Below, in pieces: positions 12,171 through 24,100 of a stretch of DNA of 64,000 bases; position 1 is the stretch's first letter; every line of letters begins with the position of its first letter. Origin of the DNA: Colletotrichum lupini (taxonomy: Eukaryota; Ascomycota; Sordariomycetes; Glomerellales; Glomerellaceae). The notes beneath the pieces are model-generated. The model did not search any database. It saw nothing but the letters and a program-made list of their open reading frames with translations, and was not told the DNA's origin. The position numbers and the translations under genes are program-made. The DNA lies in contig NC_064677.1 in NCBI RefSeq assembly GCF_023278565.1, positions 2,480,001 to 2,544,000 of the forward strand, read 5' to 3'.

Positions 12171-13078
12171 AATGTCTATTGCAGAAAGGAAAACTGAGAG
12201 GGAGGTTGACAAAGGAAACGGGAAAATCGGGGAGAGGGTGGAAGAAACTAAAGAAAATAGTAGCTGAAAAAGCGAAATGTGTCGAGAAAAGCAGTGGTTG
12301 ACAGAACAGTGGTTGAGACGAGACGAGCTTACATAGCTGTCGAGGGAAAAAAAAATGAAGTTTACTTGACTGCGCAGTTTGGCTGTATTGGCTGCCTTAT
12401 TTATCACGGCTAACTAGGCCTACCACTATTACCGTAGCCGCAGCTACTATCACCAGTACTTACAAAGATCTAGAAAGACGTTTGTACGAAGGGATTGTCC
12501 GACATTCCAGCATATTTCGATTTTAAGGTCCCTCATTTCACCTGACTAGCAATATTATAAGTATTCGACAATAGCTTAGTTACGATGGCGGCAGTACTGA
12601 TGGTAGTAGCATCTCGTAAGCCTAGCTGGTAGCAGTACACGGTCAATTCAGCCAGACGGCACAGTCAAATTAGTCGGACTCGAAGTAGATGGGGCGCATT
12701 AAACAACACATAAGCTAGGAGCAGCTCATCAAGTACCAAAAAGGAATCCTTAACAAATAGATATGCTGTAAAGTGCTCTCGGGTTCACTATCAGTAATCG
12801 GGCTCCTGCAAGGTACCTCGCCTAGCGCCGGGCGCCTGGCCAATGCAGTCACGTGATGTTAACTGTCCAGTCAGGAGCTGGGCCGTTGTCTGCAACACAT
12901 GGATTACAGTGACGTCGAAGCTCTGGAGATAGCTTCTGCTCAACCTCTAACAACACCTCGACGACATTCATCTAGCCCGCCCTTCCCCTCAACCGCCGAC
13001 CCTCCTACATCCTCCATCGACTCTCCCTTTGTGACGACGCTACACGAGCCGAGCCCTGCTCGCGTCGAACCGCCCAGC
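12171..13078. other. Intergenic; 3' flank of leu2 and promoter of vma1
   Basis: About 900 bases without a gene. A palindromic TCACGTGA lies at 12849-12856, about 225 bases before the vma1 start. The stretch at 12400-12760 is mildly AT-rich but shows nothing recognisable. Confidence 0.5.
12849..12856. promoter_or_regulatory. TCACGTGA palindrome upstream of vma1
   Basis: An 8-base E-box-type palindrome (core CACGTG) in the vma1 upstream region. Such sites bind basic helix-loop-helix factors such as Cbf1 in fungi. One such octamer is expected by chance in a window this size, so the role is only inferred from position. Confidence 0.35.
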
Positions 13079-15325
13079 ATGCCTCCTGTAAGCACCCCGA
13101 TCCCAACGCCCCGTTGTCGCCATCGCCGCGTCTGTTATGCGGCATATGCCAGCCCCACCGACCTCGATTGCTGGTTGCTGACCTCGGACGCCAACCCCTA
13201 CAGAAGCAGAAGAAAGAAGCCAAGGTCGAGCAGGAGGAGGATCTCGGACATGGTAAGCTCTTGATACTCTCTGATGCATCTTGATGATGCCATTGACTGA
13301 CCATATCGTGCAGGCAAGATCTTCTCCGTCTCAGGGTTCGTTTAAGCTCCCCCGACTCGACTCGGCCCCTCAATCTGTTGCGCGCGACGACTAATCATGT
13401 AGATAGACCCGTCATTGTTGCCGAGGACATGATTGGTGTTGCTATGTACGAGTTGGTAGGTTGAGATGCTCGTGAAACGTCTGGGATGATGTCTAACATC
13501 TTCGCAGGTTAGAGTCAGTCACGATAACCTAGTCGGTGAAGTCATTCGAATCAACGGCGACCAAGCAACCATCCAGGTCTACGAGGAGACTGGTACGTTT
13601 CCGACTCCCGATTTCACCCCTCTCCGAATCTAATGCAATGCGCAGCTGGTGTCACTGTCGGTGACCCCGTCTACCGCACCGGAAAGCCCCTCTCCGTCGA
13701 GCTCGGCCCCGGTCTGCTCAACGGTATTTACGATGGTATCCAAAGACCTCTCGAGAAGATCAGCGAAATGTCGAAGACCATTTACATTCCCCGCGGTATC
13801 GCCGTCCCTGCCCTCGACCGTAATAAGAAGTGGGATTTCGAACCCACCGCAAAGGTCGGCGACCACATCTCAGGCGGCGACGTCTGGGGTACCGTCAACG
13901 AGAACTCGTTCATTTCCGTCCACCGAATCTTGCTCCCTCCTCGCGCCCGCGGTACCATCACGAAGATCGCCAGCAAGGGACAGTACACCGTCGCCGAGCC
14001 CCTGCTCGAGGTCGAGTTCGATGGAAAGAAGACCGAGTACCCCATGATGCAGACTTGGCCTGTGCGAGTTCCCCGCCCTACCACCGAGAAGCTCCAGGCG
14101 AACGAGCCCTTCATCGTCGGTCAGAGAGTGCTGGACGCCCTTTTCCCCAGTGTCCAGGGTGGTACCGTCGCCATTCCTGGTGCTTTCGGCTGTGGCAAGA
14201 CTGTCATTAGTCAGTCTGTGTCCAAGTTCTCCAACTCCGATGTCATCGTCTATGTCGGCTGTGGTGAGCGCGGAAACGAGATGGCCGAAGTCTTGAAGGA
14301 TTTCCCCGAGCTTACCATTGACGTTGACGGTCGCAAGGAGCCCATCATGAAGCGTACCACCCTCATCGCCAACACCTCCAACATGCCCGTCGCTGCTCGT
14401 GAGGCCTCTATTTACACCGGTATCACGGTCGCCGAGTACTTCCGTGACCAAGGTCTCGACGTTGCCATGATGGCTGACTCCTCCTCGCGTTGGGCTGAGG
14501 CTCTTCGTGAAATTTCTGGTCGTTTGGGAGAAATGCCTGCTGATCAAGGTTTCCCGGCCTACCTCGGTGCCAAGCTTGCCTCTTTCTACGAGCGTGCCGG
14601 TCGCGTCGTGTCTCTCGGTTCACCTGAGCGAAACGGCAGTGTCAGCATTGTCGGTGCCGTCAGTCCCCCTGGTGGTGATTTCTCCGATCCCGTCACTACT
14701 TCAACTCTCGGTATCGTACAGGTCTTCTGGGGTCTCGACAAGAAGCTCGCGCAGCGCAAGCACTTCCCCTCCATCAACACCTCGCTCAGTTACTCCAAGT
14801 ACACCATGGTTCTCGACAAGTGGTATGAAAAGGATTACCCCGACTTCCCCCGTCTCCGTGACCGCATCAGACAGCTCTTGTCCGACTCTGAGGAGCTTGA
14901 CCAGGTCGTGCAGCTGGTCGGAAAGAGTGCGCTGTCTGACCCCGACAAAATCACTCTGGATATCGCCGCGCTTCTGAAGGAAGATTTCCTGCAGCAAAAC
15001 GGTTACTCAGATTATGACCAGTTCTGCCCGCTGTGGAAGACGGAGTGGATGATGAAGCTTATGGTTGGCTTCCACGACGAGGCACAAAAGGCCATTGCTC
15101 AAGGCCAGAGCTGGGCCAAGGTCCGTGAGGCCACCGGTGATTTGCAGGCCAAGCTGCGTCAACTCAAGTTCGAGGTTCCCTCCGAGGGCCAGGAGGCTAT
15201 CGAGAAGAAGGTGAGTCTACGTGATAATACTACCGGTCGTTGTCTATTTGCTAACTCAATTGGAATAGTACGAGGATATTCAGCAGCAGATGCTGGACAA
15301 GTTTGCCTCTGTTGTTGACGAGTAA
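13079..15325 (+). CDS. vma1: V-type proton ATPase catalytic subunit A
   Basis: Catalytic subunit of the V1 sector, which hydrolyses ATP to drive proton pumping into vacuoles and Golgi/endosomes. Seven exons join in phase to about 611 residues, matching fungal orthologues: 13079-13087, 13204-13252, 13314-13335, 13407-13455, 13508-13592, 13646-15210, 15269-15325. After a short lysine-rich start comes [17 protein letters not shown], the N-terminal beta-barrel, and the subunit-A-specific insert. The Walker A loop GAFGCGKT lies near residues 250-257, followed by [29 protein letters not shown] (Walker B region) and [13 protein letters not shown]. No intein interrupts the P-loop region, unlike yeast VMA1. 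The first coding exon is only 9 bases (ATG plus two codons); the acceptor is CCCTACAG. That start is the least certain part, while everything from exon 3 on is secure. Confidence 0.96.
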
Positions 15326-16218
15326 TTGCGTTTAAGCATTGAGAATTGTCCTGTTTAGTCTGCATTCCTTGCACCGTGAGGGGATGTCTCTGGTTTCAAT
15401 AGATAAGTCTAGGGCGAAGACGCATCATGCATGGTAGTTCCTTGTTTCGTAGTCTCGGCTAGTATATCCTATCTGTAAATGAACGTTACTATAGCCGAAG
15501 TGCGCTTTACAGTTGAAAGTGAGACCGGCATACCGCGTGGGTGAAGATGTAGATCGAGGCACTCGAAGGTGCCTGGTCAGCTACGTCCAACTCTACAATA
15601 ACAACAGAGCTAGCTCTGTGCTTGAAGCCCTGGAGCTCATCTTTACCGTTAGTCTACCGGGCGATATCGCCGTACCCGATGCTGTCTAGGAAACAGGCCG
15701 ACTCATACATACGTACACTTCCTAAGGACGTAGGCTAGATAGCCAGACAGCATGATCGAATTAGGTTCGAATGATTTGGCTGCATGAGTACACAACGCAC
15801 CTGCCCAAGTAAGATTACAAACTTTCCCATTTCATCGTCCCAAACCTCTGTCTACATCTACGATATTGGTAAAGGTGGATCTGGTGACTGCTCCTGCCTT
15901 TCGGATGAATACTACACGGACGGGAGAGAAAGCCCATATAGGTCCCAACAATCCCATTCCTGTCGCCAGCCAGAAGGCGCCCGTCTAGGTCGACGGGTCA
16001 GGTCAAACTGGCTGGGTGGTGGAGTGGTTTACGGTCAACAATCAAATTACGCCCATAGCCTACTCGACGACAGGCTCCGAGTTCGAGTTCGATTCCCAGC
16101 AAGTGCACCAAGAGATGTAGCCACACCGGTGGTGAACTCTTTTTTTCTTTTTCCCTGCTGAATTTTCATACGCACATTAGATTGTTTACATTGACCCGAG
16201 AAAATTTAATCCCCCCTT
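15326..16218. other. Intergenic; holds a degenerate tRNA-like patch
   Basis: About 900 bases between convergent genes. An A-box-like TGGTGGAGTGG at 16017 and a B-box-like GTTCGATTCC at 16086-16095 are followed by a T7 run near 16139, but D and T stems do not pair, so I do not call a tRNA. The rest shows nothing recognisable. Confidence 0.45.
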
Positions 16219-18414
16219 TCATGATTTGCTCATCTCTTCCTGGAGCCATGCTGGGATCGCAGGCGGATGCTCCCAGCCGTCGAGGTAGCTCTGCCTTGAG
16301 ACGCCTTCACTACTCGGCTTGGCGTAGATGCCCGTAACGTACCAAACCGTCTCGCCCTTCTTGATGGTGTGCTGGAGCGTCGGGATGGTGGTGCGGCTCT
16401 CGACGAGGTTGGAGTTGGGGTCGGCGTTGACGAGGTTCGCCGTCCGCTCGATGCGTTCGCCTTCCAGGGATTTTATGCCCACGGCGCCCTTGGACACGGC
16501 AAAGGAACCGTCTTGGCCTCTTGCGAGCCCCTCGGGCGTGTTTGTGTCGTAGTTGCCAATGATTTTGGGAGATGTGCCCTCGCCCTTGGCTACGTCGTAG
16601 AGGTCGAGGTACCGCCCGTCTGTCGAGTTCTCGTTGGCAATGGCAAAGGAGCCGTCGGCGGTCATGACGTCGCGGCCGGCTTTGATGTGGTGGATGCGCA
16701 GGTGCCAGTTGGGTGTGGCATCGGCAGGGGGCACGAGGATGGTCTTGATCTCGACGTCAGAGAAGGGCTTCCACACGGAGACGAGGACCGGCCCGCTGCC
16801 GTCTCTGGACTCGATGCCGGCGTACTGTGAGAGCCGGCGCGTCTTCCAGTACTCGCCGCCGTCGTCCGAGAGGCCGAGCTGTGAGGCGAGGGCGTACTGC
16901 TCGAGGGAGAAGAGGCCCGGGGGTACGGAGTAGCCGTAGGCGCTTGAGTAGGCGAAGGCGCCGTATTTGGCGTGGGTGCCCTTCATCGGGTAGCTGCAGG
17001 CCTGGCCGGAGGAGAGGAGCATGCAGTGACCGCCAATGTTGCTCATGATGTGGCCTGGCTGGGAGAGGAGCTTGAGCTTGGGGATCACATCCCAGGCTTG
17101 TTCTTCCTTTGATGTCCAGAAGGGGTGGTCTTCGGGGACTGCGAGGCAGATGAAGGCTAGGCAGGCCCAGTACTGGCAGGGGATATCAGCCGGCTATAAA
17201 CTTGTAAAGGTGGTTTATACAGGCGCAAAAACTCACAGGACTTCCGGGACTGTTGTAGTTCTCGGCCATGTACATGTTTGGGTACGAGTACCCAACCGTC
17301 AACGTCCCGCTCGGGCTCCACATGTCGTGCTGCGTCTGCCACCAGCGCAGGTGACGCATCACGATGCCCTTGACCATACCCCACGTCAGGGGCTTCGGCA
17401 GCTCGACGCCGGCGTACGCGAGGGCGCCCCAGAACGAGACCATGGCGAAGCGGTAGCCGACGCTGCGGCCAAAGGGGATGGCGCGCCCTTGTTCGTCAAA
17501 ATAGTGCGCGAGGTCGAGGGCGACCAGCTGCGCCCTCTTGCGGAACTCAGCGGCGCGCTCGGGCTCGTCGTCGCCGGCGATCTTGGCGTAGAGGAGCTGG
17601 AGGAACTGGATGGCGAAGCTGGAGGAGTAGTAGTCCATCTGGTGGATGCCCTCCGGCCCGTCGTTGGACCAGCCGCCGGCGCGGTAAAAGGTGTCGAGGT
17701 GCTTGATGTCTGCGTCGAGGCGCGCCTGTGAGAATTTACCGCCGTTCTTCTTGAGGCCTAGGTTGGCGAAGACGCGGAACCAGAGCCAGTTTGTGTTTGG
17801 CATGCTTTGAGAGAGGGTGTAAGTGTTAGTAATGTAATTTTGAACGGGGATATGACTGCATATTTACTTCTTCTCGTTGATTGAGTTGCCTAGCCAGTTC
17901 TCGACATTTACACGCTCCTTTTCGGATAGACTTTCCCAGATAGTTGGTGCTACGGCGAGAGTGAAGCCTATCATATCTAGTCAGTCTCTGCGAAGTGGCT
18001 GGCATATTCACTCGTGCAAGGTAAATCAAACATACCAAAAGGGCACATCTCAACCATGCGCTGGTCATTATCCCGGGGAAACCCCCAGTACTCTGGGTTC
18101 TCGGGGTCGGTACCAGCTTTGATGCCCTGGATCCACCACTCGGTGCCGCGATACTCTCCCCCGCCGGCCAGGAGGGCCGCGAGGCCCCAGATGGGGCGGA
18201 GGATGCCCTCGACCTCAGAGGCGGCCTGGTCGAAGCGGACGGCGGTGGCGCCGGGGACCCTGACGCGGGCTTTCTGGGGAGAGAAGAAGGGCTCGAGGGG
18301 GTCGAGGAGGGTACGGAGGAGCTCTTGGACGGAGGACCTGTCTGTGAGGTTTACTTTGGAGAAGGGGTGGGCGCCATTGTAGCCCAGCACGAGGCCGGTT
18401 TTGGGGTCCTCCAT
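16219..18414 (-). CDS. DUF2264 domain protein
   Basis: Four exons join in phase (18414-18036, 17967-17868, 17804-17237, 17172-16219) to about 666 residues, the usual size of the family. The N-terminal part (about residues 1-390) looks like the alpha/alpha-barrel half: [69 protein letters not shown] and [20 protein letters not shown] are typical blocks. The C-terminal part (from about 390) is the beta-rich half, with [19 protein letters not shown] near its start. DUF2264 is found in bacteria and fungi and has the fold class of glycan-processing hydrolases or lyases, but I know of no settled activity, so none is assigned. No signal peptide is apparent at the start, which suggests an intracellular protein. 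The neighbours give no functional hint. The family call is firm. Confidence 0.88.
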
Positions 18415-19289
18415 GACGAGCTTGAGGTGTGATTATCAATTAAGAATGAGGGACACCTTGTGTGAGAGAGAGAGTAAGAAGAACGAGATGAGAACGTCAG
18501 GTAAGAGTAGAGAAAAACGTTCGGAATAAGGAGTAGCTATGTACGCGGGGGAGCATCGAGGTCATAACCCGGCATCCCACGCAACGAACCTCGCGTTAGA
18601 ATTACTCCGGCCAGCATGAATACACGAGCAGTCGGGCGACTTTCGCCGTGCCGTGTAGACGCAGAACCATCGGGTCTAGCTTTGCGGGATGGTAAGATGG
18701 TGGGGTCGACTTCAGTCTTCGGGGGGAGCTCTGTCCAATGTTCTTCTTCTCTCCCCTTCAAGATCGTCAAAGCAGGTTGTTGCTTGGGGGTTCCTCCCCG
18801 CTCAATGTTTGGGGTTCGGTGGGGGTGGAGCGTGAGGGGGAGGGGCTGCTACGACAAAGTACGGATACCCTCGTATGAATAAGTGCTACTAACGGCGATG
18901 CGGAGGAGGGGAAGGGTGACCTGTATCCGTGTTCGCGGCTAAATGCGAAATGGAAGACAACCTGCAGCACCGGCAACCATGCCGGCCGTTCAGCCTTAAT
19001 GCATTGGGGGCTGCTCTACTGCAGGTTAGATAGTCTTGGAGATACATGGTGCAGAGACCGGTGATGCATGTGCTGTCACCTAGGTGAAGAATATGCCAAA
19101 TCGTATGGTCCATGGAGACCAAATTTCTCCGGGTGAAGGGCTCGCCGTATTTCCTGCTGTAGCTCGTAACTGCGGTGTTTGCATCCGTCAGTAGGCCCGA
19201 CTGAGGACGGGGCATCACAGATGTGGTTCTGCAGCTGTGTAACTGGCTACCAGTAAGTACAAGTTGAACCCTCGGAATATCCAACAACC
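18415..19289. other. Intergenic, promoter side of the DUF2264 gene
   Basis: About 875 bases with no convincing gene. It runs up to the tRNA-Leu gene. I see no repeat or clear regulatory palindrome. Confidence 0.4.
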
Positions 19290-19388
19290 GGAAGGGTGGC
19301 CGAGTTGGTTATGGCGCCAGGTTAAGGTCAGCTTAACGTCTGTTTCCTGGTGGGGCAACCCGCGCGAGTTCGAGTCTCGTCCCTTTCA
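19290..19388 (+). tRNA. trnL-AAG: tRNA-Leu (AAG) with intron
   Basis: A full class II cloverleaf can be drawn. The acceptor stem GGAAGGG (19290-19296) pairs with CCCTTTC (19381-19387), with one G-T pair and discriminator A at 19388. The A-box is TGGCCGAGTTGG with D-stem GCC/GGC. The anticodon stem CCAGG (19317-19321) pairs with CCTGG (19346-19350). The loop reads TT-AAG-G, and a 17-base intron at about 19328-19344 contains CTTAA, which can pair with the anticodon TTAAG as expected for spliced pre-tRNAs. A long variable arm (GGGG/CCC) follows, then a T-arm GCGAG-TTCGAGT-CTCGT. A T6 run just downstream (about 19391-19396) serves as the Pol III terminator. Confidence 0.92.
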
Positions 19389-21116
19389 TTTTTTCGATTT
19401 TTTGACATTTGATAAGATACTCTTTTGCTAAGATGAAGGTATCTGACCATTTTATGCCCCTTGCACTGCATCTCGCTGTATTTTAACTCAGTCGAAGCTG
19501 GTGTCGGTGAGTTCGGAGAAGGTTCATATGCTAAGGTAAGTCGTAGATGCCTTCCCACCTTTAACCAAAGTTCCGCAGTTCTACGCTTTGCGCGTTGAGT
19601 CTCATTGACCTTGATGACTTTGGAATACTTGACCTACATATCCGTTTCTCTATGTAGAATTTGATAAGGCGTTTGTTCTCCCTGCCATTGCTTGAACTTT
19701 GGCTGGTTTACTGTGTGATTCTTCCTGTATATAAGCCCTCAAGATCTCGTTTACGGCAACCAAGTACGAGATAGGGATGCCTCTTGAGAAAGTGCCCAGG
19801 ACGTCGATGCATCTCGCTCACGCTGTTAGTGAAGAAGAAGTAAAGCTGATACTAAAGGGCTATGTCTCTAGCGAAGAGAAGCCGGTCAACAAGCCACTAT
19901 CCTATATCCTTCTCTAGCAACCCCATTGTATTCTCATCTGAATGATCCGCAGACGAAAGCCAGAGGTAGATAGTGGTGTAGCTAGGCTGTATCATCGCGT
20001 ATAGGTGTAAATATACCAGGCGGGCCCAAAAGCATATTCAGTATTTCGGCAAAGAAGCCACTGCCGAATAAGAGATGTGGGCCGCTGATATTGATTCAGT
20101 TCAAGCCTGGAGAAATCATGTCAAGACAGAAGAGAGCAATCGTATATATACACCTTTCTAACGGTAACGACAGAAAGACAAGAGGCAATAGTGGGAAGGC
20201 GCGGACCACATAGTCTCACGAGGACACTCGACTATCTAAGTCACTTACCTAGAGTAGGCACTCACACGTTACCTGAGGTAACTAATAGCTTCTAGCTGGA
20301 GCATAATTAGAAGGAGTAGGTCCCGAGAGGACATGGTGCCCGTCACATCTTCAACTTCAAATACCCACCAAGACGTGTTCGATGTTGTGCATTTGTATGG
20401 GCCGAGATTTCTCGCGTTTTTAACCTATCACCGTACTCAGGATAAACGTAATATCACAGAAGAGCGTTCACATATATATCACGCGGAACCCAGGCATCAG
20501 ATCAACTACTTCAGATCCGCATCGTCGGAACATAATATTCATCTTCGGTTCATCTTTCTTCTTCCCTACAGCCAATCCTCTACAAACCCATCCTCCAACA
20601 GCTTCACCCGAGCCATATGGCATGCACCGCCGCCACAACCCGCCCATGCAACAGAAATACCAACAGCCCCAAAGAAAATTTCAGAATGCCAAACCCAGAG
20701 ACCAGCCGGGAGCCCAGCATTCTTCTCCATTCCCTCATGCTTGAATGTCTTGAACCCTGGAAAAAGGAAGAGCCAAAGTGACCACGTAAAACGGCAATAA
20801 CGCAGCGATGCAGCGATGCAGTACAAAGACGCCCCAACGATTTGCAAGCGCCTCGACTCCTTTCGTGCCCTCCTATACATCGTGGGGGAATAATTCACAA
20901 TCGAAAAAAAAGGGTGGAACCACTCCGAATCCTCAGTTCCCTTCCTCCCCTCCAACTGACAAAATGGCAGGTACTGTGTGATTGAGCTTGTGTAAGGTGG
21001 GGATGGGTATTTCCCCCCTCAATGCTAGTGTTCTTCGAAGTAGTAAACATTACGTAGTTTTCTGTGTATATATGACTCCGACTGGTGACTTTTTTCTTCC
21101 CACATGAGGTTCGGGC
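19389..21116. other. Intergenic, no gene seen
   Basis: About 1.7 kb. Beyond the tRNA terminator there is only non-coding-looking sequence, mildly AT-rich at 19600-20350. An open frame at 20566-20955 (-) has no recognisable domain and lies just downstream of the formin stop, so I treat it as formin 3' flank. Confidence 0.4.
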
Positions 21117-24100
21117 TCATGGCTCTACAGGTGTGTTCTCGGTCGAAGGTGTCGGGGGTATCTCCTCCTCCTTCGCTTCCGTCACAGTCGTGTCTCCTTC
21201 GCTGACGGCAGTGTTTGTGGATGTTGCTTTTTCCCGCCTGCGTCTTCTCATCCTCCTCTCTTCCTCGGCCGTCTGCCTCCTCGAGCGCCGTAAGCTCTCT
21301 CGCTTCTCCGGGTCGGCCTCATCGGCCCCGTCTCCTCCACGTATACCTTGTAGCAACAACGCCGCACGATCGGCCACGTCGTCCTCTCCAGCTTCTCTGG
21401 GTGACGACAGTCCCGGGCTGATGGGGTTGCCTTCTTCGTCAATAGTCGCCTCCTTGGGCGCTTGTTGTATGGAGGCTTCGACCTCGGGGATTTCGTCTGG
21501 ATCAGGGATTTTCTGTCCAGATGCGACTCGCACCTGATGACGATCCTTGAGTCTGGCCCTGCGACGACGATCTCTCTGGTCTCGTGTCTGAGGCGCAGCA
21601 GCGCGCAGCTTCTCCAGCAGGGAGTCCATGGCACCTGCGCTTGATGGCGAGGGCGGTGCTCCGTCCACCTTGGCATTTGATACCTGGAGTTGGGCGTGCT
21701 TCCGCTTCATAGACGCCTCGTTGCGCCTGCGCGTCTCCTCGAGCTGAACGTTCTTCTCCCGGGACTTCTTCCAGCCCATAATGAACATGGCAAGCTTGGC
21801 AAAGAAGTCTCTGCGGGCGTTCTCGTCGGTGGGGTCTTCGCCATAAAAGACCATGATATCGTTGTATGTCTTCATCATCTCCTCCAGGTACAGCTGCATC
21901 TCCTCGGCCTTTCTTCTCGCGTCCTTCATGATTCTTTGGACAATTTGACTAACGCGATCTTGGGGATGGAACTTCTTGGAATCGCTGAGATTACCGGCGT
22001 CGAGAGACATTTGAACGTTCTTCACTGTGTCAATGTATTGTTTGGCGTCTTGCTGAACTTGCTCAATGTTGATCTTTTGAGCCATCACGACACCGTTGAT
22101 GTCTTCCGAAAAGTCTTCCCATTCGGGGTACTGATTACGAACGATTCGCTCGACGAGATCGGCGAGCGTAGATTCGTTCTTGTCATCCTTGACCATGCCC
22201 AGACGGGCAAGAGAGCTCAGCTTGAAACCGCGGGCCTGCTTGTTGGCGTCGTTCATGTAGTTTCCGATATCGAGAATGAGACCGAGAACGTTCATGAGGG
22301 ACACGGAGTCTCGCAAAGACTCGGACACGGCGACGACTTGTCGCATCTTCTCCGTGATCTCGTCAAAGTCGGGCTCAAAGCTCCTAGTAAGGGCCAGAGC
22401 TCGCATACGGGCCTTCCAGTAATGATGCAGTTCAAAGGCTGTGAACAGGTAAATCTGATCCTGTCTGGTGAGTTCGGCAGGGTCCTGTTCGCGTTCGGCC
22501 TTGTCGGGGTTTGCGCCAGTCCAATCCTTGCTGTACGGAGCCATCTGCTTCGCTGTGTTATCCGGGATATTACACAGATCATCCTTGCGCAAGAAGTCCA
22601 TGACGACCGAGTTATCGAGGATCTCCTTGTCACAATGGATGATGGACTGCACGATTTTCTCAACGGAAACCTGAGAAAGTTTGGCGAAGGCAATTTCTAA
22701 ATAGCGTCAGTCAGTTGCTGTCGCTTAAAGTAATGCGGGAAGAGGGAGGGAACATACCGAAAGCTTTGCGGAGGTCGCCGGAGATGATTTGCTTCTTGTC
22801 ATCCTTCTTTGCGCCACCACCAACTCCGAGTCTCTTGATTTCCTTGGCCATGAAGAGCTTCTCAACCTCGTCCAAAATGCCCTTGCGGCTGAGTTCGAGA
22901 TACTTCTCTTCGCGCTCCTCAGCAGACGGGGCATGGGCAGCCCAATGCGTAGTCATGTGAGAGTCGACCTTGTCCCAATGAAGAGCCTTGAGTTTCTTCT
23001 TTGGACGAACAATAGGCAAGCCGATAGTGTTCCCGCCGGCGAAGGGTGTTGCCTGTGATAGGAAGTGGCCTGATATGGCGCCAGGCAATGGGGGAGGGGG
23101 AGGTGGTGGCATTCCCGGAAGACCGCCTGGGGGTGGCGGAGGCGGTGGCGGAGGCGGCGGAGGTGGAGCACCAGTCGGGGACAGCATTCCCGGCATAGGC
23201 GGAGGCGGGGGTGGCGGGGGAGGAGGTGGTGGTGGAACACCGGTTTGACCGGGCATAGGCGGCGGGGGAGGTGGAGGAGGGGGAGCGGCAGCCCCGGTAA
23301 TTTGGATCTTGGGAGGTTCGCCATCGGCAGGTGTAATTGGAGAGCCGGACTCGAGGCTGGGATGAGAAGGGCCAGTGGTTGCGCCCTCGGCGTCTTCTGA
23401 ATCGCTTCCCTCGTATTTCTTGACCTTGCCGGCCATCTCGCCAAAGAGACCGGCTTTTTGGTTGGGGTCCATAACGGGGCGGCGGATCTCAACGACCCGG
23501 GGCTTCTCATAGACAACTCCGTCCTCGTCCATCTCGACATCTTCGCCATCGGGGAAATCACCTTCCATAGGTTCGCCACGGCCGTTGACTGGCTTGCGGG
23601 TGATCTTTGTGTTGCGGTTGACGCTTCCGAGCATACTGTTTGTGAAGTCTCTTGGCGGCGTACCAAGTCCTGACCCCATCGTGCTGTCGTCCATCTCCTC
23701 GCGGAGAGCGCGTAGTCGATCAGATGGCCCGACGGCATCTCCCCACACTCTACCCTCCAGCTTGAATTGGGTCTTTTGGCGTTCGATCTGCATCTGAAGA
23801 CGCTCCATGAGTCGGTCACGGTCCAAAATGCCCTGCATCCGAGCCGGATCTTCTTCCCCAAGCTTGTTGGTGCCCTTAACGGCATTAGAGGCAGCAACGT
23901 CTTGTGCGTCTCTAAGCATGAGGTAAAGCTCTCGGGTCTCGAGCTCGTACCGTTGGGCTTCCTTCTGACGCAGCGTTTGAATGTTCTCGAGCTCAGCTTT
24001 CAGGCCTTCGGCTTGCCGCCTTTGAGCTTCAATGAATCTCGCCTGCTCATCTAGTTGCTTTTGGAGCTTTGCCACTAGTCCATCGGCGCCCAGCTCTAAC

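Noticed and set aside
15763..15775. B-box-like GGTTCGAATGA
   Set aside because: The last bases do not fit the B-box and no A-box or stem lies upstream at the right distance.
20566..20955. Open frame of 129 codons on the minus strand
   Set aside because: No recognisable domain, no splice continuity with a neighbour; probably formin 3' flank.
21690..22700. Open frame of 336 codons on the plus strand
   Set aside because: It is antisense to the FH2 domain of the formin and has no family resemblance.
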